Positions 53,462 to 62,509 of a DNA stretch of 64,000 nucleotides are shown here, piece by piece (position 1 is the first letter of the stretch; every line of letters begins with the position of its first letter). Origin of the DNA: Caballeronia turbans (GTDB lineage Bacteria > Pseudomonadota > Gammaproteobacteria > Burkholderiales > Burkholderiaceae); NCBI GenBank assembly GCA_001544655.2, contig FCOD02000007.1, forward strand, positions 240,476 to 304,475. Direction: 5' to 3'. The position numbers and the translations under genes are program-made. A model generated the notes under the pieces. That model was not told the origin of the DNA. It saw only the letters and a program-made list of their open reading frames with translations, and searched no databases.

Positions 53462-54880
53462 ATGACCCAGCACAATCAATCGCTCGAGCAACTGTTCGCC
53501 GAAGACCGCGCGCACTTCATGCATCCGTCGACGCATGCGCACGATCATGCAAGCGGCGCGCTGCCCGGCAAGATCGTCACCGGCGCGAAGGGCATCCGGA
53601 TCCAGGATCATCAGGGCAAGAACTATATCGATGCGTTCGCGGGTCTCTATTGCGTGAACATCGGCTATGGCCGCACCGAAGTAGCCGAAGCGATCTATGA
53701 GCAGGCGAAGAAGCTCGCGTATTACCACACGTATGTCGGTCACTCGACGGATACGATCATCGAATTGTCCTCACGCATCATCGGCTGGTCGCCCGAAGGC
53801 ATGAAGAAGGTGTATTACGGCATGTCCGGGTCGGACGCGAACGAAACACAGATCAAGATCGTCTGGTACTACAACAACGTGCTCGGCCGCCCGAACAAGA
53901 AGAAGATCATTTCGCGCGAGCGCGGCTATCACGGCTCGGGCATCGTGACGGGCAGTCTCACGGGACTGCCGAGCTTCCATCAGAACTTCGATCTGCCGAT
54001 CGATCGCGTAAAGCACACGGTTTGTCCGCACTGGTATCGCAAGGCGCCGGCCGGCATGAGCGAAGCGCCGTTCACCGCATATTGCGTGGAAGAGTTGGAA
54101 AGGCTGATCGCGAAGGAAGGTGCGGATACGATCGCCGCGTTCATCGCGGAGCCGGTGATGGGCACGGGCGGCATCATCGCGCCGCCGCAAGGCTATTGGG
54201 AAGCAATCCAGGACGTGCTCAGGAAGCACGACATCCTGCTGATTTCCGATGAAGTCGTGTGCGGCTTCGGTCGTCTCGGCTCGAAGATGGGTGCGCAGCA
54301 TTTCGGCATCAAGCCGGATCTCATCACCGTCGCGAAGGGGCTCACGAGCGCATATGCGCCGTTGTCGGGCGTGATCGTCGGTGAGAAGGTGTGGGATGTC
54401 ATCGAGAAAGGTTCGCAGGAGTTCGGTCCGATGGGCCACGGCTGGACCTATTCGGGGCATCCGATCTGCGCGGCCGCGGCGATCGCCAACCTGGATATTC
54501 TCGAGCGCGAGAACCTCACGCAGAATGCCGCCGATGTCGGCGGGTATTTGCAGCAGCAACTGCATGCAGCGTTCGATGCGCATCCGCTCGTCGGTGAAGT
54601 GCGCGGCGCGGGCATGCTCGCGGCGCTCGAATTCATGGCCGACAAGGGCGAGCGCAAGCCGTTCGATGCGGCGTTGAAGGTCGGCCCGAAGGTATCGGCG
54701 GCGGCGCTTGAACGCGGCGTGATCGCGCGTGCAATGCCGCATGGCGATATCCTCGGCTTCGCGCCGCCGCTTGTCACGACGCGTGCAGAAGTGGACGAAA
54801 TCGTCGGCATCGTGAAAGAGGCCGTGGATGCGGTGGCGAACGAAGTGATCGGCTCGGCACTGTCGACGCAGGCAATCTGA
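53462..54880 (+). CDS. doeD: L-2,4-diaminobutyrate transaminase (class III)
   Basis: 472 residues. PLP Lys K292 in LITVAKGLTSAYAPLSG; YGMSGSDANETQIKIVWYYN and AAFIAEPVMGTGGII; DEVVCGFGRLG for the pyridine nitrogen. Transfers the amino group of DABA to an oxoacid, producing aspartate semialdehyde for DoeC. Follows doeC by 46 nt and is closed by a strong terminator. Confidence 0.88.
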   Translation: MTQHNQSLEQLFAEDRAHFMHPSTHAHDHASGALPGKIVTGAKGIRIQDHQGKNYIDAFAGLYCVNIGYGRTEVAEAIYEQAKKLAYYHTYVGHSTDTIIELSSRIIGWSPEGMKKVYYGMSGSDANETQIKIVWYYNNVLGRPNKKKIISRERGYHGSGIVTGSLTGLPSFHQNFDLPIDRVKHTVCPHWYRKAPAGMSEAPFTAYCVEELERLIAKEGADTIAAFIAEPVMGTGGIIAPPQGYWEAIQDVLRKHDILLISDEVVCGFGRLGSKMGAQHFGIKPDLITVAKGLTSAYAPLSGVIVGEKVWDVIEKGSQEFGPMGHGWTYSGHPICAAAAIANLDILERENLTQNAADVGGYLQQQLHAAFDAHPLVGEVRGAGMLAALEFMADKGERKPFDAALKVGPKVSAAALERGVIARAMPHGDILGFAPPLVTTRAEVDEIVGIVKEAVDAVANEVIGSALSTQAI

Positions 54881-54905
54881 GCTTCTCACTGCAGTGGTGC
54901 TAACG

Positions 54906-54938
54906 GAGGCCCGCAGCAGATGCGGGCCTCTTTGTTTT
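54906..54938 (+). terminator. Strong Rho-independent terminator of the ectoine catabolic operon
   Basis: A perfect 10-bp stem GAGGCCCGCA / TGCGGGCCTC with a 5-nt loop, followed by TTTGTTTT, 26 bp after the doeD stop. Confidence 0.92.
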
Positions 54939-54999
54939 CGCGTAGTGGTACGCGCGTTGCTCTCGTATCTTCGACGTAACAAGCGAAAGGAGACTTACG

Positions 55000-55233
55000 A
55001 TGAGCGATAGCGAAGAGAAGCGCCATGAGCAACCGCATTCCGCTCCCAAGCCGAATGCAGCGGAAATCGAGCCGGAGAACCGGCGGCTCGATCAACACCC
55101 GCATCAGACGGCGGAAGTGCCGTATGGGTCGGGCAATGAGCCGGAGGTCCCGGGCAAGGGCGGGCTCGATGCGCAGAACGCGGATCTTCCCGATCCGGCG
55201 AATAAACATACCGAACCGTTACAGCGCAAATGA
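55000..55233 (+). CDS. Small hydrophilic protein (77 residues)
   Basis: AGGAGACTTACG precedes the ATG. Pro/Glu/His/Asn-rich with no hydrophobic core (HEQPHSAPKPNAAEIEPENR ... PANKHTEPLQRK), so predicted disordered. It lies between two strong terminators, hence its own unit. No family recognised. Confidence 0.6.
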   Translation: MSDSEEKRHEQPHSAPKPNAAEIEPENRRLDQHPHQTAEVPYGSGNEPEVPGKGGLDAQNADLPDPANKHTEPLQRK

Positions 55234-55256
55234 CGGCTATCCGATAAGCTGAAAAA

Positions 55257-55284
55257 CAAAACGGCCATTTTTATGGCCGTTTTG
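55257..55284. terminator. Bidirectional Rho-independent terminator between the small gene and pqqA
   Basis: A perfect 12-bp stem CAAAACGGCCAT / ATGGCCGTTTTG with a TTTT loop. The U-rich arm ends make it functional on both strands; it closes pqqA on the minus strand as well. Confidence 0.88.
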
Positions 55285-55295
55285 TCATTTTCGAT

Positions 55296-55370
55296 TTAGC
55301 GTGTGGCGATATACATCGTGATTTCAAAGCCAAAGCGCATATCGGTGAAACTCGGGGTTTCCCACTTCAT
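55296..55370 (-). CDS. pqqA: PQQ precursor peptide PqqA, orphan copy
   Basis: A 24-residue ORF with GGAGGCTCT just before the ATG at 55370. MKWETPSFTDMRFGFE is followed by ITMYIATR, giving the invariant E16-x-x-x-Y20 pair that PqqE cross-links to start pyrroloquinoline quinone synthesis, and the usual Pro6, Arg12, Gly14 and C-terminal Arg. No pqqBCDE lies on either side; the gene is flanked by a terminator, so it is expressed alone. It may supply extra substrate to a PQQ operon elsewhere. Too short for standard gene finding. Confidence 0.88.
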   Translation of the reverse strand: MKWETPSFTDMRFGFEITMYIATR

Positions 55371-55687
55371 AGAGCCTCCGTGTGCAATGATTGGCCAGAC
55401 GGATGCCGGGCCATTGCGCGGTTCAACTGCTGCGGGCGCCGTGCAAAGCCGCGCATCCCAAATCGACGCATTCTCATCCTAGCGCGATAAAGACATATGC
55501 ACGATTGGAAATTGCACCGGCGTTCATTTAATTTATTTATAGCGGTGATGGAAACCCTCGAACACCGTCCGGATGAGGGATAACCCTGTCGGACCTGCCA
55601 AGAATAGCTATTGCTCAGACAAGTGTCGGTCGCGCGATGCAACACGATGGATGCCGCATCGCGGAGTACATTTGAAAGCCGCGCATA
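55371..55687. other. Intergenic region upstream of pqqA
   Basis: About 320 bp, partly AT-rich, without a supported gene. It contains the pqqA promoter (minus strand) and the 3' side of the DUF2795 gene. No clear sigma-70 pair was identified. Confidence 0.4.
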
Positions 55688-55921
55688 TCACTCCGCACGG
55701 GCTGCTTCACGCAGCACGGCGTCTGCGCTATCAAAATTACGATCGGTCATTTTGTTGAGTACGGCGATAACTTCGCCGTCCGCGCCATTGCTTTTGGCCA
55801 GCGCCATAAGTTTCTCCTTGCCCATCGGATACTCGGCGCCCTTGAGCGCGCGGGCGATTTCTTGGGGTGGCGGCTCGTCCGGATGCCGATGATTCTGCGA
55901 ATGCGCGGGATGCTGTGCCAT
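55688..55921 (-). CDS. DUF2795 domain protein
   Basis: 77 residues, AGGAGGCGTAA before the ATG. After a His/Pro-rich head, EIARALKGAEYPMGKEKLMA and GADGEVIAVLNKMTDRNFDS match DUF2795, a small helical domain of unknown function common in proteobacterial and actinobacterial stress-type genes. It is monocistronic. Confidence 0.8.
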   Translation of the reverse strand: MAQHPAHSQNHRHPDEPPPQEIARALKGAEYPMGKEKLMALAKSNGADGEVIAVLNKMTDRNFDSADAVLREAARAE

Positions 55922-56039
55922 TTACGCCTCCTGTTCGACGCGACGATAACGCTTACGAATCAGCAACGGCTGTACCCGTCCTCGGCGCGCTTGATGCTGT
56001 CTCGTCGGCGCGACTCAACGAAAATGGAGGCAGCGCAAC

Positions 56040-56276
56040 ATGACTATCTCAGCAGACCGCGTGTCCGACACAGAAATAAAGGTCGGCGACACTATCTATA
56101 CCTTCGACGCCAAGGCCACCGCCGACAGCTTTCAGCAATGCCTCGGCAACGACAGCGTCGAGACCTGCGCGAAGAATCACGCGCCCGTTTCGACACGCGC
56201 CGCGTTCGATGAAAGCGGCGAGCCCAAGGGCGAGCCGGGCAGCATCATCTCGCCGTCGCTGGGCGGCATGCCTTGA
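56040..56276 (+). CDS. Small hypothetical protein (78 residues)
   Basis: GGAGG lies 12 nt before the ATG. MTISADRVSDTEIKVGDTIY is followed by a short alpha/beta-like segment with two Cys (FQQCLGNDSVETCAKN) and a Gly/Pro-rich tail ending SLGGMP. No signal peptide. No recognised domain. Confidence 0.6.
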   Translation: MTISADRVSDTEIKVGDTIYTFDAKATADSFQQCLGNDSVETCAKNHAPVSTRAAFDESGEPKGEPGSIISPSLGGMP

Positions 56277-56288
56277 AGCGCGGTGCAC

Positions 56289-59210
56289 TCATAGCGCCGC
56301 GCTTGCCGTCGTCGAGCGCGGCGCAAGCGATGCGCGTGTGAGCGCGTCGAGCGGCAGCGGCTTGTCGAAGAAATAGCCTTGCGCTTGCGCGGCACCCATG
56401 TCGCGAAGCACGGCAAGCGTCGCTGCGTCCTCGACGCCTTCGGCAACGAGCGTCAGATCGAGCGATTCGGCCATGCGGACGATTGCGCGCACGATCGCAC
56501 GGCTGCGCGGACTTTCGGTGAGTTCGAGAATGAACGACTTGTCGATCTTCAGGCCCGTGAACTGGTACTGATGCACGTAGCTCAACGATGAGAAGCCCGC
56601 GCCGAAGTCATCGAGCACGACGGACATGCCGTTGTCCGCGAGGCGCTGCATGGTGCGGCGCGCAAGCGCAGGTTCGGCGACGAGCGCGCCTTCCGTCAAC
56701 TCGAGACACACGCGCGACGGCGACACGCGATAACGCCGCAACAATGCAAGCACGTCGTCGGCGAATTCCGGACGCGTCATGCTGTAGCTGGAGCAGTTCA
56801 CATGCACCGGCGGCCAGTGCGCAAAGCGCGCATTGGAGAGGATGGCCGCGACACGCTCCAGCATATACAGATCGAGCCTGCCGATGAGCCTCAAGCCTTC
56901 GACCGAAGGAAGAAATTCACCCGGCCCGACGAGGTGACCATCGGGCTGACGCCAGCGGATCAATGCTTCGAGCGCAACGACTTCGCCGCTTTTCACATCG
57001 ACGATAGGCTGGAAGTAGGGCACCAGTTCGTCGTCGCGTTTGATGGCGTTGCGCAGCGCGCCTTCGCGTTCCACCTGATCCGACACCTGACGTCGCAGTT
57101 CCTGATTGAATACGACGAAGCTGTCGCGGCCCGCGTTCTTCACGCGATACATCGCCGTATCGGCATCGCGCAACAGATCGGCGGGCTCGGTATGAAACTG
57201 ACTGTCCGCACTCACGATGCCGATACTGCACGACGAGAACACGACATGCTCTTCGATATGAAACGGCAGATCGAACGCGGCCAGGATGCGCTTGGCGATC
57301 GATACCGCGTCGCGCACGTGCGCATTCGGCGAGAGCACGGCGAATTCATCGCCTCCCAAACGCGCAAGCAGATCGGTCGAGCGCAGGCAGTCGCGCAGAC
57401 GCGCGGCCGCCTGCACGAGCAGCATGTCGCCGAAGTGATGGCCGAGACTGTCGTTCACGACCTTGAAGCGGTCGAGGTCGATGAACATCACCGCGAGCTG
57501 GTCGCCGCGCGTCTGATAGTCGCGCCATGCGCAGCGCAGCTTTTGCATCAGATGGCTGCGATTGGGCAGGCCCGTCAGTGAATCGTGCGAGTTCTCGTAG
57601 AGCAGGCGCGCGTTGACATCGTCGAGTTCGCGCGTGCGGGCCTGCACGCGCGCTTCGAGTTCCAGATTCGCGGCATGCAGCGCTTCGGCATCGCGACGGC
57701 GCGAGAGCGCGGTGTCGATATGGCGCGACACGAAGGTCAGCAACTCCTGATCGCGCAGCGAATAGCGCACGAGCGGCGAATAGCTTTGCACGGCGAGCAC
57801 GCCGCGCACGACGTCGCCATCGAAGAGCGGAATGCCGAGCCACGAACGCAGGCGCACTTCGCGATGCTCGATCTCGAATGCGCCTTCTTCGATGAGACGC
57901 AACGCTTCCGAATGATCGATGAGGCGGGGACGCCGCTCGTGTATCACGTATTCCGTGAGGCCGCGCTGACCGCGTCGTGGCGCGGGGCGCTCCTGCACGA
58001 TCTCGTCGACGTAATACGGGAACGACACTTCGCCCGTTTCCGTTTCGAAGAGCGCGATGAAGAAGTTTCGCGCATACAGCAACTCGCCGACGATGCCATG
58101 CAGGCTGCGAAAGAATTCCATCATGTCGCCCGGACGGCTCGACAGCTCGGCGATCTGATACAGCGCCGCCTGCAAGTGCTCGGAACGCTCGCGCTCCGCG
58201 ATGCCATGACGCAGCGCCGCGTTGAGCTTCGACAGTTCGGAGGTGCGGCGCGCGACCTGCTCTTCGAGATCCGCGCGGTGCAGGATTCGGTCGAGCGCCA
58301 TCGCCACATGGCGCGCGACGACGAGAAAGAGTGCGCGGTCCTCGGCGGTGTAAATGCGCGACACGTCGTAGACCTGCATCGCGAGCATGCCGAACACTTC
58401 GTCGCTCGCATTCTTGAGGGGCGCGCCCATCCAGAACTCGGGGCGATCGCCGATACAGTAGAAACGGCCCGCGCGCTCGGCCGCGCGGATATCGGCGGCG
58501 GTGATGAAAAGCGGCTGCGCGCTCGTGAGCACTTGGCCGGTCATCGACAGGCGCGCCGGATTCAGAATGTCGTAGTTCTCGGCCGCGACGACATCGGTAT
58601 CGATCACATCGACGTAATACGGGTACGTGATCTTCCCCGACTTGCGATCGTAGAGCGCCAGATAAAAATTCTCGGCGTCGATGAGCGTGCCGAGCCGTTC
58701 GTGCACGCCACGCAGAAAATCGGCGCGCTCGGGCACCGAGCTCGCGAGATAGGCAATCTCATAGAGCACGCGCTGCGTGAGTTGCGCGCGCGCGAGCGCG
58801 TCGGCCTGCACGCGCTCGCCGAGCGTGCGCGCGAGTTCGATGAGATGCGCGTCGTCGCGATGCGCGACGGGCGCAAGCAGCCAGCCGAGCACGCTTTCGC
58901 CGCGCCCGGTCGGCCAGCAGTGCCAGCCCTGCGCGCCGCAGATCTCCGCGAGCCGTTCCTCGGCGATGCTATGCGGCCATGTCTGCGCGCCGGGCAGCGG
59001 CGTATCGCCGCGCCGCTCGAGATGCAATTGCTCGCCCGCGCGATACCACGCCCACTGTTGCGGGCAGCCCATCGCGGCGGCCTCGTGCAACAGGGCGTCG
59101 ATCGATGGCGCGACGCTGGCGAAGACCTTGTCGTCGGTCGCCGTTACGGCTGCAGGTTCGACCGCGGTTGCGCGGGCAACCTGCGCGTCGTACGCGGGAA
59201 ACACACTCAT
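56289..59210 (-). CDS. GAF-GAF-GGDEF-EAL cyclic-di-GMP signalling protein
   Basis: 973 residues from the ATG at 59210 (TGGAGCGCCG upstream). No signal peptide or TM segments; cytoplasmic. Two GAF domains (about 130-290 and 335-480), each with FYLALYD / FFIALFE and a SYPYYVD-like motif, sense a ligand. The diguanylate cyclase has an intact GGDEF near 620; the phosphodiesterase an intact EAL near 748 with DDFGAGFSSL and KIDKSFI. Both activities are therefore possible; which dominates cannot be told. Confidence 0.93.
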   Translation of the reverse strand: MSVFPAYDAQVARATAVEPAAVTATDDKVFASVAPSIDALLHEAAAMGCPQQWAWYRAGEQLHLERRGDTPLPGAQTWPHSIAEERLAEICGAQGWHCWPTGRGESVLGWLLAPVAHRDDAHLIELARTLGERVQADALARAQLTQRVLYEIAYLASSVPERADFLRGVHERLGTLIDAENFYLALYDRKSGKITYPYYVDVIDTDVVAAENYDILNPARLSMTGQVLTSAQPLFITAADIRAAERAGRFYCIGDRPEFWMGAPLKNASDEVFGMLAMQVYDVSRIYTAEDRALFLVVARHVAMALDRILHRADLEEQVARRTSELSKLNAALRHGIAERERSEHLQAALYQIAELSSRPGDMMEFFRSLHGIVGELLYARNFFIALFETETGEVSFPYYVDEIVQERPAPRRGQRGLTEYVIHERRPRLIDHSEALRLIEEGAFEIEHREVRLRSWLGIPLFDGDVVRGVLAVQSYSPLVRYSLRDQELLTFVSRHIDTALSRRRDAEALHAANLELEARVQARTRELDDVNARLLYENSHDSLTGLPNRSHLMQKLRCAWRDYQTRGDQLAVMFIDLDRFKVVNDSLGHHFGDMLLVQAAARLRDCLRSTDLLARLGGDEFAVLSPNAHVRDAVSIAKRILAAFDLPFHIEEHVVFSSCSIGIVSADSQFHTEPADLLRDADTAMYRVKNAGRDSFVVFNQELRRQVSDQVEREGALRNAIKRDDELVPYFQPIVDVKSGEVVALEALIRWRQPDGHLVGPGEFLPSVEGLRLIGRLDLYMLERVAAILSNARFAHWPPVHVNCSSYSMTRPEFADDVLALLRRYRVSPSRVCLELTEGALVAEPALARRTMQRLADNGMSVVLDDFGAGFSSLSYVHQYQFTGLKIDKSFILELTESPRSRAIVRAIVRMAESLDLTLVAEGVEDAATLAVLRDMGAAQAQGYFFDKPLPLDALTRASLAPRSTTASAAL

Positions 59211-59384
59211 CGGCGCTCCAGGCCATTTTGTCGCCACGGCGGGCGGTTCTCGTTCAGCGACTGCGCTCGCACGCCGCCCGGGGCGCGCGCCTCAAGCAAA
59301 CGTTCTTAATGGGGTAACGGCAGCGAGCTTACAGCCTTGAGTACGCAGGACAAAAAAAGCCGTCGCGCCGGCACGTGCGGGCGT

Positions 59385-60386
59385 TCATGCGGGTTGCGCG
59401 GCGTCGGCGCGGTCGTGCCCGGTGAATCTCTCGCGATAAGCCTGCGGCGACACGCCGAGCGAACGCAGAAAACCACGGCGCATGGTTTCCTCGGTGCCGA
59501 AGCCGCAGCGCGCGGCGACGCGCTTCACGGGCAGCGCCGTATCGCCGAGCAGGCGCCGCGCGGCTTCGAGCCGCATGCGTTCGATCGCGCGCGCGGGCGT
59601 CGTGCCTGTCTGCGCTCGGTAATGGCGCACGAAGCTGCGCTCGCTCATGCCGACGCGCGCAGCCAGCACGCCGACCGACAGATCCCCCGCCAGATTTTCG
59701 GCGATCCACGCATGCAGTTCGCCGAAGCGTTCGCCTGATTTCTGCAGCGACAGCGCCGCGCTGAACTGCGCCTGCCCGCCGGGGCGCTTCAGGAACACGA
59801 CGAGCTGGCGCGCGACGTCGAGCGCGAGCGTGCGCCCGAGATCGTCCTCGACCAGCGCCAGTGACAGATCGATGCCCGCCGTGACGCCGGCGGAAGTCCA
59901 CACGTCGCCGTCGCGGATGAAGATGGGATCGGGCTCGACGTGGACCGACGGGAAGCGCGTGGCGAGTTCCGCGCAGCGCGTCCAGTGCGTGACGGCGCGC
60001 CGCTCGTTCAGCAGGCCCGCCGCCGCGAGCAGAAATGCGCCGGTGCAGACCGACGCCGTGCGCCGCGCGTGCGCCGAGCGCGCGCGCACCCAGTCGACCA
60101 GTTCGCGATCGTGCACCGCTTCGTGCACGCCCCAACCGCCCGCGACGATCAGCGTGTCGCACGCTTCGTTCGGCGCGGGCAGCGCGTCGCCGACGAGCCC
60201 CAGTCCAGCCGAGGCGCGCACCGTACCGCCTCGCGCGACGACGCGCGGACGATACGGCGGCGGCAAGCCCGCAGCCTTTGCAAGATCGTTCGCCGATGCG
60301 AAGACCTGCAACGGACCGGCGACATCGAGCAACTGGACATCAGGGAAGGCGAGCACGTCGATGGTGCGTGGGGCGTCGGCCGGCAT
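59385..60386 (-). CDS. GlxA-family transcriptional regulator (DJ-1/PfpI plus AraC)
   Basis: 333 residues from the ATG at 60386 (GGAGACCGCC upstream). Residues about 8-180 are a class I amidotransferase-like domain with the cysteine in ASVCTGAFLLAAAGLL; residues about 225-325 carry the AraC HTH (VGMSERSFVRHYRAQTGTTP, RCGFGTEETMRRGFLRSLGV). Divergent from, and probably controlling, the isonitrile-hydratase-like gene, which itself has the same N-terminal fold. Confidence 0.9.
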   Translation of the reverse strand: MPADAPRTIDVLAFPDVQLLDVAGPLQVFASANDLAKAAGLPPPYRPRVVARGGTVRASAGLGLVGDALPAPNEACDTLIVAGGWGVHEAVHDRELVDWVRARSAHARRTASVCTGAFLLAAAGLLNERRAVTHWTRCAELATRFPSVHVEPDPIFIRDGDVWTSAGVTAGIDLSLALVEDDLGRTLALDVARQLVVFLKRPGGQAQFSAALSLQKSGERFGELHAWIAENLAGDLSVGVLAARVGMSERSFVRHYRAQTGTTPARAIERMRLEAARRLLGDTALPVKRVAARCGFGTEETMRRGFLRSLGVSPQAYRERFTGHDRADAAQPA

Positions 60387-60502
60387 GGCGGTCTCCGGAA
60401 ACGAAGTTGGCGGAAAACGTGGGGCGTGTGTCAATTTCGCCATAGCCTAGCGGCGTAGCATCGGTTCGTCCACTGCACACACCATCGACCAAGGAGAAGA
60501 CC

Positions 60503-61192
60503 ATGACGCTACATATCGGCCTGTTGCTGTTCCCGCGCCTGCAGCAACTCGACATGACCGGCCCCTACGACGTTTTCGCGCACATGCCCGACGTGAAGGT
60601 GCATCTCGTCTGGAAGAGGCGCGAGCCGGTGAAATCGAGCGCCGGCATGATCCTCACGCCCGACGCGACCTACGCCGATTGCCCCGCGCTCGATGTGTTG
60701 TGCGTGCCCGGCGGCTCGGGCGTCGGAGATCTGATGGAAGACGAGGAGACACTCGCGTTCCTTCGCGAGCAGGCGGCGAGCGCGCGTTACGTGACGTCGG
60801 TTTGCACCGGTTCGCTCGTGCTCGGCGCGGCCGGCCTGCTGCGCGGCAAGCGTGCGACGACGCACTGGGCCTACCACGAACTGCTCGCGGAGCTGGGCGC
60901 CATGCCGGTGCACGAGCGCGTGGTGCGCGACGGCAATCTGTTCACGGGTGGCGGCATCACGGCGGGGATCGATTTCGCGTTGACGCTCGCGGCGGAACTC
61001 GTCGGCGAGCACGAGGCGCAGGCGATCCAACTGCAGATGGAATACGCGCCCGCGCCGCCGTTCGACGCGGGCGATCCGGCGCATGCGCCCGCGGCCGTCG
61101 TCAGCGATGTGCGCGAACGTTGCGCGCCGTCGCTGGCGGCGCGCGGCGCGATCACGGCGCGCGCCGCAGCGCGACTGAAATTGAATGCGTAA
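60503..61192 (+). CDS. inhA: Isonitrile hydratase-like DJ-1/PfpI protein
   Basis: 229 residues with AAGGAG upstream. Closely follows Pseudomonas putida isonitrile hydratase: D17 (QQLDMTGPYDV), C101-T102 (VTSVCTGSLVLGAAGLL) and GGGITAGIDFALTLAAEL are at the expected positions. InhA hydrates isonitriles to N-substituted formamides. The C-terminus runs about 20 residues longer and basic. Paired with a divergent GlxA-type regulator. Confidence 0.85.
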   Translation: MTLHIGLLLFPRLQQLDMTGPYDVFAHMPDVKVHLVWKRREPVKSSAGMILTPDATYADCPALDVLCVPGGSGVGDLMEDEETLAFLREQAASARYVTSVCTGSLVLGAAGLLRGKRATTHWAYHELLAELGAMPVHERVVRDGNLFTGGGITAGIDFALTLAAELVGEHEAQAIQLQMEYAPAPPFDAGDPAHAPAAVVSDVRERCAPSLAARGAITARAAARLKLNA

Positions 61193-61249
61193 TACAAAAC
61201 GCATCATGCAAGAAGGCTCAATGAATGCAGAATGCAAAACGCCGGGTGT

Positions 61250-61672
61250 TCAGAATCGCTTCTGCATGAAATAGCGCGCCTGGCCCGCGTGAAAATCGGC
61301 AAGCTCGCCGAAGGTCTCGTAACCGCAGCGCGCGTAGAGCGCGCGCGCCGCGGGGTTGACCGTATCGAGCCACGCGGCGCGGCAGCCGCGCTTTCTCGCC
61401 TCGTTTTCGGCGGCTTCGAGCGCGCGTGCGCCGAGTCCGGCGCCGCGCGCGTCCTCGCGTATCCACAGCCATTTCACGAAGAGCCAATCCCACGCGGTGT
61501 AGCCCGCGAGCCCCCCGAGAAAATCGTCATCGCGATACAGCGACACGGCGAGATCGCGCTGCTGGCTCGGCCCGAGCCGCGCGCGATTGAATGCGGCGAG
61601 GGCGCCCGCGACGTCTTGCTCGAAAGTCGCGTCGATCCAGTCGGTCACGGCGACGGTGACGTCTGCGCTCAT
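61250..61672 (-). CDS. GNAT-family N-acetyltransferase
   Basis: 140 residues from the ATG at 61672 (the longer frame is antisense-like). Acetyl-CoA loop in IREDARGAGLGARALEAAE (R/Q-x-x-G-x-G/A), then AAWLDTVNPAARALYARCGY. Starts 10 bp after the stop of the solute-binding-like gene and is probably co-transcribed. Substrate unknown. Confidence 0.87.
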   Translation of the reverse strand: MSADVTVAVTDWIDATFEQDVAGALAAFNRARLGPSQQRDLAVSLYRDDDFLGGLAGYTAWDWLFVKWLWIREDARGAGLGARALEAAENEARKRGCRAAWLDTVNPAARALYARCGYETFGELADFHAGQARYFMQKRF

Positions 61673-61682
61673 ATCGGATCGC

Positions 61683-62420
61683 TCAGCTCTGCGCGGCCGG
61701 CGCGACCGACGCGCCCTTGATGCCGTGCCGCGCGAGCGCCTCGGCGACGAAGCCTGAGCGTTTGACATCCTCCACGAATTCGCTCAGATAGCGCGCAGCT
61801 TCGTCGCTGCGGGTCTTCGACAGGCCCATCGCCTGCTGGATCACCATGAAACGTCCTTCGAGCAGGCGCAAGCCGGGCGTGCGCGCTGCATCGGCTTCGA
61901 GTTGCTGCTTCACGCCCGCCGCGACTTCCAGGTTGTCGCGCAAAAACTCATCGACGACGGTCTGCGACAACGCCGTGCGCACGATTTGCGCATGTTTGAT
62001 CTCGCGCGTGAGAAAGAGATCGTATGCGCTGCCCTTGCCGACCATGATGCGGTTGCCTTCGCGATCGACATCCTCGTTGCGCGTGAGCGGCGACGCATCG
62101 CGCACGAGGTAGCAGCCTTCGATCAGCACGTAGGGTGCGGTGAACGCGATGCCCGCGCCGCGCAGCGGATCGATCGCGAAGAAGCCGATATCGGCGCCAT
62201 CGTTCGTGACCGCTTCGACCGACTCCGCGGCCCGGTCGAACGACGTGAAGGCGACAGGCACGCCGAGCCGCGATGCGAGCTCGCGCGCGATATCCACCGA
62301 TACGCCGCCCGGCTCGCCGCTGTCGGTTCGATGCGCGAGAATCGGATTGCCGAGATTGATCGATGCGCGCAGCGTGCCTGTCGGCGCGAAGGCGTTCAGC
62401 AAGGAAGAGGAGAGAGTCAT
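61683..62420 (-). CDS. Family 3 solute-binding-like protein lacking a signal peptide
   Basis: 245 residues. Solute-binding fold: TGTLRASINLGNPILAHRTD, VSVDIARELASRLGVPVAFT, ADIGFFAIDPLRGAGIAFTAP. The N-terminus MTLSSSLLNAFAPTGTLRAS has no signal sequence or lipobox, and no ABC permease or ATPase is adjacent. It may act in the cytoplasm as a binding or cyclohydrolase-like protein (compare arogenate/cyclohexadienyl dehydratase-type SBPs), or the true start is elsewhere. Confidence 0.8.
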   Translation of the reverse strand: MTLSSSLLNAFAPTGTLRASINLGNPILAHRTDSGEPGGVSVDIARELASRLGVPVAFTSFDRAAESVEAVTNDGADIGFFAIDPLRGAGIAFTAPYVLIEGCYLVRDASPLTRNEDVDREGNRIMVGKGSAYDLFLTREIKHAQIVRTALSQTVVDEFLRDNLEVAAGVKQQLEADAARTPGLRLLEGRFMVIQQAMGLSKTRSDEAARYLSEFVEDVKRSGFVAEALARHGIKGASVAPAAQS

Positions 62421-62509
62421 GGTGTCCGTCGCTTGAATGAAGGAAAGTATTCACACGGGCAATCCGATGCAGAATACGCGAACCACGACCGCTCTGGCAA
62501 AGGAACGAC

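Noticed and set aside
57585-59309. 574-residue frame antisense to the GGDEF-EAL gene
   Set aside because: Mirror of the real gene with shadow composition and no recognisable motif.
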